Below the pieces are notes generated by a model. That model saw only the letters and a list, made by a program, of their open reading frames with translations, did not search any database and had not been told where the DNA came from. This document shows, piece by piece, positions 1-9,292 of a stretch of 19,887 nt of DNA. The DNA comes from DATLRC01 sp035534895 (GTDB lineage Bacteria; Patescibacteriota; Saccharimonadia; Saccharimonadales; UBA4665). Within the stretch, counting starts at the first letter, position 1; each line of letters opens with the position of its first letter. The position numbers were made by a program, and so were the translations under genes. The stretch is taken from positions 1 to 19,887 of the forward strand of contig DATLRC010000008.1 of assembly GCA_035534895.1 (NCBI GenBank), given 5' to 3'.

Positions 1-24
1 GTTTACCATCGAATTAAACAACAC

Positions 25-60
<36 letters not shown>

Positions 61-180
61 ATGTTTTAGTCTTGCGACCGTACTCCACAGGCGGGATGCT
101 TAACGCGTTAGCTTCGCTACTACCGGGGTCGATACCGATAAGAGCTAGCATCCATCGTTTACAGCGTGGACTACCTGGGT

Positions 181-1208
181 CTACATTAATTTACACTAAT
201 GGGTGGACTATATCTTTTTCTGAAATAGCTTTAGATGAGATTTACGTTGTTCTGCTATAGAAGTAATTTCTTCTATGGTGAACTCTGTAAGCTCAGCTAG
301 TTCAGAAATCCAGCGTTGCTGAAGTTCGGAATCTTTGTACAGCACAAGCACCTTATACAGCATGTCCACTTGATGAACATGTGGTGCCACGATTCGCAAT
401 AATTTTTTTAGCTCTTCACCGGATCTGATCCAAAGACGAAAGTACTGATCTTGATGACCATCTCGCGTCTTATACACAGCTCCAACAACAGTTGAAATAT
501 TCCAACCGACTTTTAGGTAACGAGCGAGGAGTTTGACTGAGTCTTCATCGAAGCCATCAGTACAAATTACTCCTTTACGGGTATTCGACACCAAACTGCC
601 ATCATCTAGCCACCAAATGGCCAGCGATAAACCGTTCATCCGATTAAGCCACTTCCTTCTAATAGTAAAGCGCTTTCTCTTGTGTGTTAACTCGTAAAGC
701 TCAGTTAGGGCCGGTAAGGCTCTGCTCTGGTAACGCATCTTAGGGTTAATACTATAACCATCGGGTTTCTGTATGAACACTGAGCTGTCACCAGATATTT
801 CGCCTAGTTGTGCGGCTTTCCAGTCAAAGTAGCTGAGCTGCTTGACTGAATGCCGAAACGAGAAACGAGCATTGGCATAACCATGATGGATCTTTAACGA
901 ACCATCGCCTAAAAGTGAGCCTAAAATTAGTGCAATCGTCTGTTCGGACAAAGATACCTGCTGATTTAAATCAATTGGCATCTACTATCTCTCCTATTCT
1001 TCATAGTCTCTACGGGGTTCGTGCCCAGTATGAATACCGGGTGAACTTCCCTCGGGGTTGTCCTTAAAAACGACGGTATATCGTATAAATATTTAAGGAG
1101 TTTCACCGATATAGCCGGATGCACCCAATGCGTCACCGCATTGGGGGACACCATTCGCCACTATTTATATCGTGAATACTGCTATTCACGGTCGCGGTGG
1201 CTGGATCT
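181..1208 (-). mobile_element. Group I intron in 16S rRNA, insertion near E. coli position 793
   Basis: The universally conserved 16S string GGATTAGATACCC is broken after U793: exon 1 ends at 1209 and exon 2 resumes with ACCC at 180. This leaves a 1028-nt insert whose last base is G, as group I introns require. A P7-type pairing is visible: GACUAU at 1003-1008 pairs with AUAGUC at 206-211, the latter inside the typical AAGAUAUAGUCC segment near the 3' end. A 9-bp hairpin with a GUGA tetraloop lies near 1126-1147. A LAGLIDADG gene sits between the two P7 strands. The P1 helix is less clear: the obvious hairpin (1213-1219 with 1201-1207) puts its U·G pair at U789 rather than U793. The group I assignment is firm; the exact splice point is inferred from exon continuity. 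Confidence 0.9.
208..981 (-). CDS. LAGLIDADG homing endonuclease encoded in the 16S intron
   Basis: This 257-residue protein has two LAGLIDADG-type helices, at residues 16-27 (IALILGSLLGDG) and 118-128 (LSLAIWWLDDG). Each ends in the acidic residue that coordinates metal, so it should act as a single-chain double-motif endonuclease. Such enzymes cut intronless alleles at the insertion site and so spread the intron; some also assist splicing. The gene starts with ATG at 981, with an AGGAGA element about 8 nt upstream. It is inserted in the P8 side of the catalytic core. Its last codons and TAG stop (208-210) run into the 3' strand of P7, so coding and ribozyme sequence overlap. No frameshift or internal stop is present, which suggests the element is recent or still active. 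Confidence 0.93.
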   Translation of the reverse strand: MPIDLNQQVSLSEQTIALILGSLLGDGSLKIHHGYANARFSFRHSVKQLSYFDWKAAQLGEISGDSSVFIQKPDGYSINPKMRYQSRALPALTELYELTHKRKRFTIRRKWLNRMNGLSLAIWWLDDGSLVSNTRKGVICTDGFDEDSVKLLARYLKVGWNISTVVGAVYKTRDGHQDQYFRLWIRSGEELKKLLRIVAPHVHQVDMLYKVLVLYKDSELQQRWISELAELTEFTIEEITSIAEQRKSHLKLFQKKI

Positions 1209-1699
1209 ATCTAATCCAGTTCGCTCCCCACGCTTTCGTGCCTTAGTGTCAGGAATGAGCCAGTTATCTGCCTACGCCATCGGTGTTCCTCCTAATATCT
1301 ACGGATTTCACTCCTACACTAGGAATTCCAATAACCTCTCTCATCCTCTAGCTTTGCAGTTCAAATAATGTGTAAGGGGTTGAGCCCCAGGCTTTCACTA
1401 CTTGCTTACAATGCCACCTACGCAACTCTTTACGCCCAGTAATTCCGGATAACGCTTGGATCCTCCGTATGACCGCGGCTGCTGGCACGGAGTTAGCCGA
1501 TCCTTATTCATGATTTACCGTCATATTCGTCAATCATAAAAGCAGTTTACAACCCGAAGGCATTCATCCTGCACGCGGCGTTGCTCCATCAGGCTTTCGC
1601 CCATTGTGGAAGATTCCCTACTGCTGCCTCCCGTAGGAGTCTGGGCCGTTCTCAGTCCCAGTCTGGCTGATCATCCTCTCAGACCAGCTAATGATCGTC

Positions 1700-1731
<32 letters not shown>

Positions 1732-2083
1732 AATCATGCGCAGGCCGTTCCCAAACCGCCGAAGCTTTAGCCCATGGGCCACATGCGGTATTAGACACCA
1801 TTTCTGGTGCTTATGCCTCAGTTTGGGGTACGTTCCTACGTGTTACTCAGCCGTCCGCCACTCGAGTACTCCCGAAGGAGCCTTTCCGTACGACTTGCAT
1901 GTATTAGGCACGCCGCCAGCGTTTATCCTGAGCCAGGATCAAACTCTTCAAAAAAATTTGACCGTTACTGTTTTAAAAAACATAGTCAAAATGAACTGAC
2001 GTTGATTTGCACTATTCAATTTTTAACGAACTACAAGCTTTTCGGGGACACTCTAAGAGAGCACCCGTCAAGTCCATCCTGAC

Positions 2084-2113
2084 ATCATACGACACTACAG
2101 TCCATAAGGTCAA
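2084..2113 (-). promoter_or_regulatory. Likely 16S rRNA promoter
   Basis: A minus-strand TTGACC (2108-2113) and TATGAT (2084-2089) are separated by 18 bp. Transcription would start near 2077, giving a leader of about 120 nt before mature 16S. The leader holds a short hairpin around 2044-2066 and a BoxA-like TGCTCTCTTAGA. No terminator is seen between gyrA and this promoter, so gyrase transcripts may read into the rRNA gene. Confidence 0.6.
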
Positions 2114-2150
2114 GATAAAATTGCCCACGATTGCAGTAATTGTTACATCG

Positions 2151-4745
2151 CTAAACTGTCGGCGGGAGATCTAACGCACTAGGTTCTTCGTCCTCTTCAG
2201 AATCTTCAACTTTATCAACTAATGCTAAGGAAACAACTTCATCGCCATCATTCAACCGCATGATGCGTACTCCTTGAGTAGCTCTGCCCAAAGCCGAGAT
2301 ATCTTTAAGCCCTAGACGTATGGTTTGTCCTTGCTGACTTATAATGATCACTTCTTGGTCATCACCGGTCAATGTCTTTACGCCAACCAATTCACCAGTT
2401 TTAGAATTAGTAACCGCCGACCGAATACCGACGCCTCCTCGAGCATGAGATGTAAATTGTGAAATCTTGGTTCGCTTACCATAGCCATACTTACTGATCA
2501 CGAAAATGTCTGACCCTTCTTCAACAATATCCATTCCTATAACCCGATCGCCTGGCCGTAAACGAATACCACGTACACCGCGACTTACTCGACCCATTGG
2601 TCGAGCATCGTGCTCATGGAAACGAATTGCTTGGCCATTGCTGGTAGAGATAACGACTTCATCGTCACCAGTAGTCATACGAATCCACTTCAATTCATCA
2701 CCTTGATCAAGATTAATAGCTATTAGCCCACTGCTCCGCACATTCTGATACTGCTCAAAGGGCGTCTTTTTGACAACTCCACGGACTGTACACATGATTA
2801 AGTTGACGGCATTGTGCTGCTTACTAACATTAATGACTGCGCTGACTGTTTCTTCTGGTTGGAGCTGCAACAAGTTAACCAGAGCAATTCCCTTGGCGTT
2901 TAGGCTGGCGGTCGGCACTTCATAGGTCTTAATACGAAATACCCGGCCCTTATTTGTAAAGAACAATAGGAAATCGTGCGTGCTAGCATTCACCACATGC
3001 TCAATAACATCTTCTTCGCGAGTAATCATACCTCTTCGACCTTTACCCCCCCGGCCCTGGCGTTTATACTCGGCAACTTGACTACGCTTAATGTAATTGG
3101 CGGCCGTCAATGTTACGACAACCTGTTCATCAGCAATTAGATCTTCGTCACTCATCTGGCCAAGCTCCTGAGAAATAACGCGAGTTCGACGTTCATCACC
3201 AAATTGCTTCTTAAGCTCTGCTAGCTCATCTTTAATAATTTTTAATATCTTCTTCTCGTCAGCCAGAATTGCTTCGAGCTGACTAATAATCTTAAGTAAG
3301 TCTACTAATTCGTCTTCGAGTTTCTTGCGCTCCAGTCCAGCTAGAGTACGCAACTGCATGGCTAAAATAGCTTTTGCTTGAATCTCGGTAAGTTTAAAGC
3401 GGTGTTCAAGATTGTCTTGGGCTTCGTCAGTAGTTTCGCTCTTCCGAATAGTATCAATAACTTCATCAATATGATCGAGGGCAATCTTGAGACCTTCCAA
3501 AATATGGGCCCGCTCACGAGCTTTTCTAAGCTCAAATTCTGTGCGCCTGCGAACTACCATCCGACGGTGTTTAATGTGTTCTGTAAGTATATCTTGCAAG
3601 CCAAGCACTCTTGGTTGAATGCCGTCGATGAGTGCCATCATATTAAAATGGAAAGTAGTTTGCAAAGGAGTTAGTTTGTAGAGTTGATTTAGTAATTTCT
3701 TGGGGTAAGCATCTTTTTTAAGATCTATAACGATGCGTACATTGCCCCGTGCCGTTTCATCTCTCAGATCACTGATTCCAGCTAACTTCTTGTCACGGAC
3801 TAAATCAGCAATTTTTAATACTAGGCTCTCTTTGTTAAGAGCATAGGGTATTTCAGTAATGACAATCTGGTGTCGGCTATTATTATTCTCAACAATTTCA
3901 GCTACACCCCTTGTGACAACTCCACCGCGACCAGTGGCATAAGCATTACGGATAGAGTCTTTGCCATATATAACACCACCTGTTGGAAAATCTGGACCCT
4001 TAACAAACTGGAGTAAATCATCAACCGTGGCTTCCGGGTGATCTATTAAATAGCTTTCAGCATCAACTAGCTCTGTAAGATTATGGGGTGGGATATTGGT
4101 AGCCATACCGACAGCAATTCCAAGCTGACCATTGAGCAATAGATTCGGTAGTTTTGCTGGCAATACAGTTGGCTCACGTGTCGTGCCATCGTAGTTATCT
4201 CTGTAATCAACCGTTTCCTTGTCGATGTCCGCCAGCAGCTCATCAGCCAGTCGGGCCATTTTGGCTTCGGTATAACGATAAGCGGCTGGTGGATCACCGT
4301 CCATGCTACCAAAGTTACCCTGACCATTCACTAACATATAACGCATCGCCCAAGGTTGTGCCATACGTACCATGGCATCATAGATAGAAGAATCGCCGTG
4401 AGGATGATAACGAGCCATGACCGCACCTATAACATTAGCGCTTTTTCGATGACGAGCATTACTGCGCAAACCATCTTCATTCATGCTATAAAGGATCCGG
4501 CGGTGGACCGGTTTTAGGCCATCTCGAACATCTGGTAGTGCACGGTCAATAATTACACTCATCGAGTAACGCAAATAGCTATCTTCCATGACATTTTCGA
4601 CAGTCCGAAGTTCAACTGAGCGTGAATGGCCAGAATCTAAAATGTCAGCTGCGTTCTGGACGCCACGACGACGCTCTTCCATGGAAACCTCTTGATCTGG
4701 TTCTTCGGATTCGGGCAGTTCAATAATAGGATTTTCGTCGTCCAT
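2151..4745 (-). CDS. gyrA: DNA gyrase subunit A
   Basis: This 864-residue protein is the breakage-reunion subunit of the type II topoisomerase that introduces negative supercoils. The catalytic tyrosine is Y158 in the RYTE motif. The quinolone-determining region HPHGDSSIYD has Ser119 and Asp123 at the positions of E. coli S83 and D87, the usual susceptible residues. A GyrA box (QGRGGKG, residues 563-569) opens the C-terminal wrapping domain and separates it from ParC. An acidic N-terminal extension of about 30 residues precedes the conserved core, and an acidic tail ends the protein. The ATG at 4745 lies 3 nt after the gyrB stop, so the two genes form one operon and are probably translationally coupled. 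No terminator follows before the rRNA promoter. Confidence 0.98.
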   Translation of the reverse strand: MDDENPIIELPESEEPDQEVSMEERRRGVQNAADILDSGHSRSVELRTVENVMEDSYLRYSMSVIIDRALPDVRDGLKPVHRRILYSMNEDGLRSNARHRKSANVIGAVMARYHPHGDSSIYDAMVRMAQPWAMRYMLVNGQGNFGSMDGDPPAAYRYTEAKMARLADELLADIDKETVDYRDNYDGTTREPTVLPAKLPNLLLNGQLGIAVGMATNIPPHNLTELVDAESYLIDHPEATVDDLLQFVKGPDFPTGGVIYGKDSIRNAYATGRGGVVTRGVAEIVENNNSRHQIVITEIPYALNKESLVLKIADLVRDKKLAGISDLRDETARGNVRIVIDLKKDAYPKKLLNQLYKLTPLQTTFHFNMMALIDGIQPRVLGLQDILTEHIKHRRMVVRRRTEFELRKARERAHILEGLKIALDHIDEVIDTIRKSETTDEAQDNLEHRFKLTEIQAKAILAMQLRTLAGLERKKLEDELVDLLKIISQLEAILADEKKILKIIKDELAELKKQFGDERRTRVISQELGQMSDEDLIADEQVVVTLTAANYIKRSQVAEYKRQGRGGKGRRGMITREEDVIEHVVNASTHDFLLFFTNKGRVFRIKTYEVPTASLNAKGIALVNLLQLQPEETVSAVINVSKQHNAVNLIMCTVRGVVKKTPFEQYQNVRSSGLIAINLDQGDELKWIRMTTGDDEVVISTSNGQAIRFHEHDARPMGRVSRGVRGIRLRPGDRVIGMDIVEEGSDIFVISKYGYGKRTKISQFTSHARGGVGIRSAVTNSKTGELVGVKTLTGDDQEVIIISQQGQTIRLGLKDISALGRATQGVRIMRLNDGDEVVSLALVDKVEDSEEDEEPSALDLPPTV

Positions 4746-4748
4746 CTT

Positions 4749-6725
4749 CTATATATCCAGATCTTTCACAAATTTAGCGTTAGCTTGAATAAAGCTTTTG
4801 CGTAATTCGACCTCTGTGCCCATAAGTTTATTAAAAATTGCATCGGCTTTTTCAGCGTCCTCAACTTTAATCTGGACCAGTACTCGTTTCTCGGGATTCA
4901 TAGTTGTTTCAAACAGCTGGTCAGCATCCATCTCACCCAAACCCTTGTAGCGTTTCTGCTCAACAAAACCGGCTTGTTTCAAACGATCATCACTTGAATC
5001 AATTTTTGCACCTTCTTTTTGACGTTTAGCTATTGTCTCGTCCAAAACTTTATCAAGTTCATCCTCGTCATATATAAAGACACTCGACTTACGGCCCGGT
5101 TTGACAAGCTCGAACAGTGGTGGCTTTGCCAGATAAACATGGCCACCGTCAACAACAGCCTTCATATAACGGAAGAAGAACGTCATTAAAAGCGTTGAGA
5201 TGTGGCTGCCATCAACATCAGCATCAGTCATAATAATAATCCGAGCATAGCGTAAACCATTAATATCAAAAGACTCTTCAATCCCGACACCAAGCGCTTT
5301 TATTAAACTCAGTATCTCATTATTTGCTAACATCTTATCTAGTCTGGCTCTTTCAACATTCAAAACTTTGCCCCGCAAAGGTAAAATGGCTTGTGTTTTA
5401 GAATCACGGCCAGATTTAGCTGAACCTCCGGCTGAATCACCCTCAACTAGATAAATTTCAGAATTCAGTGGATCTTTAGAAGAGCAGTCAGCTAGCTTCC
5501 CTGGCATGCTTGAGCCTTCCAGAAAACCTTTTCGCAAGATGTTTTCTCGGGCAGCTCGGGCAGCCTTGCGGGCCCTAGCCGCCAGCAAAGCCTTACCAAC
5601 TATCTTACGAGCAACTGCCGGGTGCTCTTCCAGATAATAATTTAGGTATTCTCCGAGCACTTGCTCAACATAGCCACGAACCTCCGGGTTACCAAGTTTG
5701 TTCTTGGTTTGACCTTCAAACTGTGGGTCAGGTAATTTAACCAATATAATGGCTGTTAAACCTTCTCTGGTGTCTTCACCGCTTAAATTTTCTTCTTTCT
5801 CTTTAAGAAGGCCTGTTTTACGAGCATAGTCATTTACAACTCTAGTTAGTGCCGCCCTAAATCCTGTCAAATGTGTACCACCATCAGGATTAAGCACATT
5901 ATTGGCAAAAGATTTGATTGTTTCTGTGTAAGCATCGGTATATTGCATCGATATTTCAACCTGAGCGTCTTTTACTATTTTATCGACATAGAAAATGTCT
6001 TCATCAACCACCTCTTTACCAATATTCAAGTGCTTAACATAACTTTGGATGCCACCCTCAAAATAAAAACTATAACGCTGACCAGTTTTTTCATCGTTGA
6101 TAGCAGTCCGAATACCCTTTGTTAAATAAGCGGCGTGTCGCAGGCGATCAAGTATGGTTTCATAATTAAAATTAATGCTTTCAAAGATTGTTTCATCTGG
6201 ATAAAAAGTAATTTTGGTGCCTCTTTTGTCGGTTTTACCAATTTCTTTTAGATCAGATTTAGGAGCACCTCTTTCGTATTCCTGGTGAAAAACTTTTCCA
6301 TCTCTATAAACCTCTACAACCAATTTGGTTGATAGGGCATTTACAACACTCACGCCAACACCGTGTAAACCACCCGATACTTTATAGCCACCACCACCAA
6401 ATTTACCGCCCGCGTGAAGAACCGTTAGAACTGTTTCAACTGTACTCTTTTTAGTTTTGGGATGGATATCGGTTGGGATACCTCGACCATTGTCTGTGAC
6501 TGTCACGCCTCCATCAGCCAAAAGCTGTACCGTTACCTCTGTAGCATGGCCTGCCAGTGCTTCGTCAATGCCGTTATCAATCACTTCCCAAACCAAGTGG
6601 TGCAACCCTTCGATGCCAGTTCCACCAATAAACATACCAGGCCGTTTACGAACCGGCTCAAGTCCCTCAAGCACAGTTATCTGATCGGCATTGTAGCTTG
6701 TTTGTTTTGTCTTTTGTTTAACCAC
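4749..6725 (-). CDS. gyrB: DNA gyrase subunit B
   Basis: This 658-residue protein is the ATPase subunit of gyrase. The GHKL domain is seen at residues 40-125, with the catalytic Glu47 and Asn51 in WEVIDNGIDEALAG, then DNGRGIP and the glycine-rich ATP lid. The TOPRIM domain has EGDSAGG from E428 and DADVDG at 501-506, which bind the Mg ions for DNA cleavage. The C-terminal KRYKGLGEMD motif is present. The length fits the short gyrB form that lacks the proteobacterial insertion. The start is GTG at 6725, with an AGAGG ribosome site about 10 nt upstream and a strong promoter at 6773-6801. It is the first gene of the gyrB-gyrA operon. Confidence 0.98.
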   Translation of the reverse strand: MVKQKTKQTSYNADQITVLEGLEPVRKRPGMFIGGTGIEGLHHLVWEVIDNGIDEALAGHATEVTVQLLADGGVTVTDNGRGIPTDIHPKTKKSTVETVLTVLHAGGKFGGGGYKVSGGLHGVGVSVVNALSTKLVVEVYRDGKVFHQEYERGAPKSDLKEIGKTDKRGTKITFYPDETIFESINFNYETILDRLRHAAYLTKGIRTAINDEKTGQRYSFYFEGGIQSYVKHLNIGKEVVDEDIFYVDKIVKDAQVEISMQYTDAYTETIKSFANNVLNPDGGTHLTGFRAALTRVVNDYARKTGLLKEKEENLSGEDTREGLTAIILVKLPDPQFEGQTKNKLGNPEVRGYVEQVLGEYLNYYLEEHPAVARKIVGKALLAARARKAARAARENILRKGFLEGSSMPGKLADCSSKDPLNSEIYLVEGDSAGGSAKSGRDSKTQAILPLRGKVLNVERARLDKMLANNEILSLIKALGVGIEESFDINGLRYARIIIMTDADVDGSHISTLLMTFFFRYMKAVVDGGHVYLAKPPLFELVKPGRKSSVFIYDEDELDKVLDETIAKRQKEGAKIDSSDDRLKQAGFVEQKRYKGLGEMDADQLFETTMNPEKRVLVQIKVEDAEKADAIFNKLMGTEVELRKSFIQANAKFVKDLDI

Positions 6726-6772
6726 TAGTAATACGCCCTCTTACAAACTATCTATTATTTCCCACTGATCTT

Positions 6773-6801
6773 ATTATAGATGATTTGAGCTCGCCCGACA
6801 A
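6773..6801 (-). promoter_or_regulatory. gyrB-gyrA promoter
   Basis: On the minus strand TTGTCG (6796-6801) and a perfect TATAAT (6773-6778) are exactly 17 bp apart. The predicted start lies near 6766, giving a 5' leader of about 40 nt that contains the gyrB ribosome site. Confidence 0.75.
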
Positions 6802-7071
6802 TGATATCTATCGCGACTACCGATCTACCTATTTAGCCTTTTTGACAGTATTGCTAGCTTAGCAAAAAAGTATGTCAAAGTTCGTTCATTTATTGAGCAA
6901 GATTGAAGAAACCAGTTGGCCGGGTCGTTTTTAAGGTGCAGCCCTTGGTAAGTTATTGCTCTATTCCTCCAAATTTATACCCAGGTGATCCATATCACTT
7001 GTCTAAATCAAACTGTTTGTGTTTAAATAGCTTAGTAAAGTTAAAAAATAAATCTTTATCTATAAAAACTA
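6802..7071. other. Divergent intergenic region with nested inverted repeats
   Basis: This region separates the divergent gyrB and surface-protein genes and encodes no protein I can support. It contains a nested inverted repeat: outer arms TTTGACA (6841-6847) and TGTCAAA (6873-6879), inner arms TTGCTA (6851-6856) and TAGCAA (6860-6865). A smaller inverted repeat, GTGAT-ccat-ATCAC, lies near 6985-6998. For the plus-strand gene there are two weak promoter candidates. One is TTGTCT (6999-7004) with TTTAAA (7022-7027). The other is a TATAAA box at 7061-7066, only 5 nt before the ATG. Confidence 0.45.
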
Positions 7072-8733
7072 ATGTTTGAAAAACTACTGTCGGTACTACC
7101 TTATAATCCTGGCTTATTGGATCAGTTCGCATTCTATACAAAACGATTAAGGCGCGAGGAATCAGTACGACGTACTGGCCTAGTTTTTATTATACTGGCC
7201 TTCTCGATTCAATTTTTCGCAGTTATTAGCCCACCCCAGCCAACTGTCGCTAACTCGGTTAATGATTTAATCAATGGGGGAATTAGTTCAGCAACAGGAG
7301 CAATTGACGCCTGTAAAAATAATACTCATCACTATCAAAATATATTGGATTATTACGGTATTAGTTGCGCTGATGTAGCTAAAGCCACGACTGTTTCTAT
7401 TAAATCTACTGACTACCGTAAGCAGCTTTATTCCATGGGCTGGATAGCCCAAGGACCAACCAATCTGCATACTGGTAAGTCAACCGGCGAAACGACTGTT
7501 AATATACCGGCTGCTGGGAAACTTTATTGGCGCTACCTTTGGAGTTGGGATACTAACTCTTTTTCTCCTTATACCGCTTTACGACTAACTAGCAGTCGTA
7601 CTCATAAACTTTTCTTTATTTTGTATAGCTGCGGCAATTTAGTATCTGTTGGTATTCCTGCTCCGCCACCACCTCCGCCACCACCTCCGGCCCCGCCTGC
7701 TCCGCCAGCTCCAAAACCACCCCAAGTACTTAGTTGTTCAAATTTGGTCATGAACTACGCCGAGAATACAACAGTTCAGATCGGCAGCCCGATAATTGTT
7801 CGTGGTCAAGCAGCAGGTAGTAATATTAAGACTGGCCAAACAGTAGATATGTATTACGATTATGTTAACGCTTCTACTCAACAGATAGTGGCTAGCGCTA
7901 AATCGCTGGCTGTAGGCTTCAGTGGAACCACCGCAAACGATAACCATCCTCATAGCTTTACAGCTAATAGTTCTGGGAGCTACGTCATTCGCCTAACCGT
8001 AAAGTACGACACTTCAAAAATTGCCAGTGGTAGTGCCAGCGGTAACTGTGTCAAACAATTCAGCGTACTCCAACCATGCCAGTACAATAACTTAATACCA
8101 AGCAGTAGCCCTGAGTGTAAGCCATGCGAGAAATCTCTCAGCAGTCTAAACACAACAGCCTGTTTAACTCTTAGCAAAACAGCTAGTGACCCAACCCAAG
8201 GTTGGTCCAATGCTGATGGTATGACGGCACAACCAGGCGATACTATTATCTACACTTTATCTGTAAAAAACTCGGGTAAAGCGACTGTCAAAAATTTTGT
8301 GGTTGAAGAAAACTTAAGCGATGTGCTTGACTATGCTGACATAGTCGACCTCTACGGAGGCACTATAGATAGCTACAATCTAGTTACTTGGCCAGCCGAC
8401 AACATTCAAGCCGGTCAAACTGTTAATCATCAAATTAAAGTCCAAGTCAAGAATCCTATCCCGCAAACCCCCACCTCAGTTAGTGATGGTAGTCATTTTG
8501 ACTTAATTATGACCAATAGCTATGGCAACACTATAAACATAAATGTGCCGGGCAGTCCTATAAAAACTGCAGAAGTACAGATTGCTGCCCTCCCCAATAC
8601 CGGCCCTGGGAGTAGTTTAATGATCGCCGGTATGGTTACGGTACTGGTAGGATACTTCTTTGCTCGTAGCCGCTTACTGGCTCGTGAAGGCAGTATAGTA
8701 ATGCACGAAACAAATAATAGCGGGGGTGCCTAA
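7072..8733 (+). CDS. LPXTG-type anchored surface protein with DUF11-like domain
   Basis: This 553-residue protein begins with a basic segment and a membrane helix (about 36-53), followed by an extracytoplasmic region. A proline-rich linker, almost all Pro and Ala (about residues 201-224), separates an N-terminal domain from the rest. Next come an Ig-like stretch, a cysteine-rich spacer (CQY...CKPC...C) and a DUF11-like repeat domain (about 370-470, SKTASDP...PGDTIIYTLSVKNSG). The C-terminus has LPNTG (507-511), a hydrophobic segment and arginines: a sortase-type sorting signal. It is probably displayed on the cell surface or wall. No sortase gene is visible here. There is no Shine-Dalgarno; a -10-like TATAAA ends 5 nt before the ATG, so the mRNA may be leaderless. 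Its ligand is unknown. Confidence 0.85.
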   Translation: MFEKLLSVLPYNPGLLDQFAFYTKRLRREESVRRTGLVFIILAFSIQFFAVISPPQPTVANSVNDLINGGISSATGAIDACKNNTHHYQNILDYYGISCADVAKATTVSIKSTDYRKQLYSMGWIAQGPTNLHTGKSTGETTVNIPAAGKLYWRYLWSWDTNSFSPYTALRLTSSRTHKLFFILYSCGNLVSVGIPAPPPPPPPPPAPPAPPAPKPPQVLSCSNLVMNYAENTTVQIGSPIIVRGQAAGSNIKTGQTVDMYYDYVNASTQQIVASAKSLAVGFSGTTANDNHPHSFTANSSGSYVIRLTVKYDTSKIASGSASGNCVKQFSVLQPCQYNNLIPSSSPECKPCEKSLSSLNTTACLTLSKTASDPTQGWSNADGMTAQPGDTIIYTLSVKNSGKATVKNFVVEENLSDVLDYADIVDLYGGTIDSYNLVTWPADNIQAGQTVNHQIKVQVKNPIPQTPTSVSDGSHFDLIMTNSYGNTININVPGSPIKTAEVQIAALPNTGPGSSLMIAGMVTVLVGYFFARSRLLAREGSIVMHETNNSGGA

Positions 8734-8734
8734 G

Positions 8735-9292
8735 ATGGCTGAGACTGTTCAATTTAAACCAGAGCAAGAGTTGCCGCCTTCTGAAGAGCACGAATTATTA
8801 ACTGCCCATGCCGAGCACGCTGGCGAGGCACTCCAAAGCCCTGAGCAAAATACTGACAAACTTGAAGAAATTCGTGAAACGGTTGAGGTAACTAGTACGC
8901 CAAGTCAAGAAACGCAATTACCGAACGAGGCAGATCCTGCGCAGCCAAGTTCTCAATATATAGATAAGGATCTGAAAACGAAAGCTCTTAGACAAACACT
9001 CCAGGTTGTTAGGCGGCAATTACCGCTTCCCGATCGACTTCTTAGTCGTGTTGTGCACCAACCAGTCGTACGTCTTGTTAGTCAAGCAACTGGGCAAACA
9101 GTTGCTCGCCCTTCGGGTTTGCTAGGCGGCGGTGTATGTGCATTTATTGGCAGTCTATTGTATCTATATCTGACCAAACATATCGGTTTAGCTTATAACT
9201 ATTACTTATTTAGTCTGTTGTTCATCGTCGGCTTTGTTGTAGGCGTTGTCATAGAATTCTTTGTGCGTCTCGTGAGACAACGAAGCCATTAG
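8735..9292 (+). CDS. Conserved-looking membrane protein, acidic N-terminus, two membrane helices
   Basis: I do not recognise a named family. The 185-residue product has an acidic, Glu/Gln/Pro-rich, probably disordered first half. A basic amphipathic stretch (about 85-120) follows, then two membrane helices (about 125-145 and 152-175) and a basic tail. The ATG at 8735 is preferred over an in-frame GTG at 8726, because GGGGG at 8722-8726 is well placed as a ribosome site for the ATG. It follows the surface protein gene by one base and is presumably cotranscribed, so it may help insert, anchor or organise that protein; this is inference. Its TAG stop overlaps the TAA stop of the opposing ATPase gene. 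Confidence 0.8.
   Translation: MAETVQFKPEQELPPSEEHELLTAHAEHAGEALQSPEQNTDKLEEIRETVEVTSTPSQETQLPNEADPAQPSSQYIDKDLKTKALRQTLQVVRRQLPLPDRLLSRVVHQPVVRLVSQATGQTVARPSGLLGGGVCAFIGSLLYLYLTKHIGLAYNYYLFSLLFIVGFVVGVVIEFFVRLVRQRSH

Noticed and set aside
2151..4745. ParC instead of GyrA
   Set aside because: A GyrA box (QGRGGKG) is present and the gene is in an operon with gyrB.
7660..7725. Tandem C-rich DNA repeat
   Set aside because: It is the coding sequence of a proline/alanine linker in the surface protein, not a separate repeat element.
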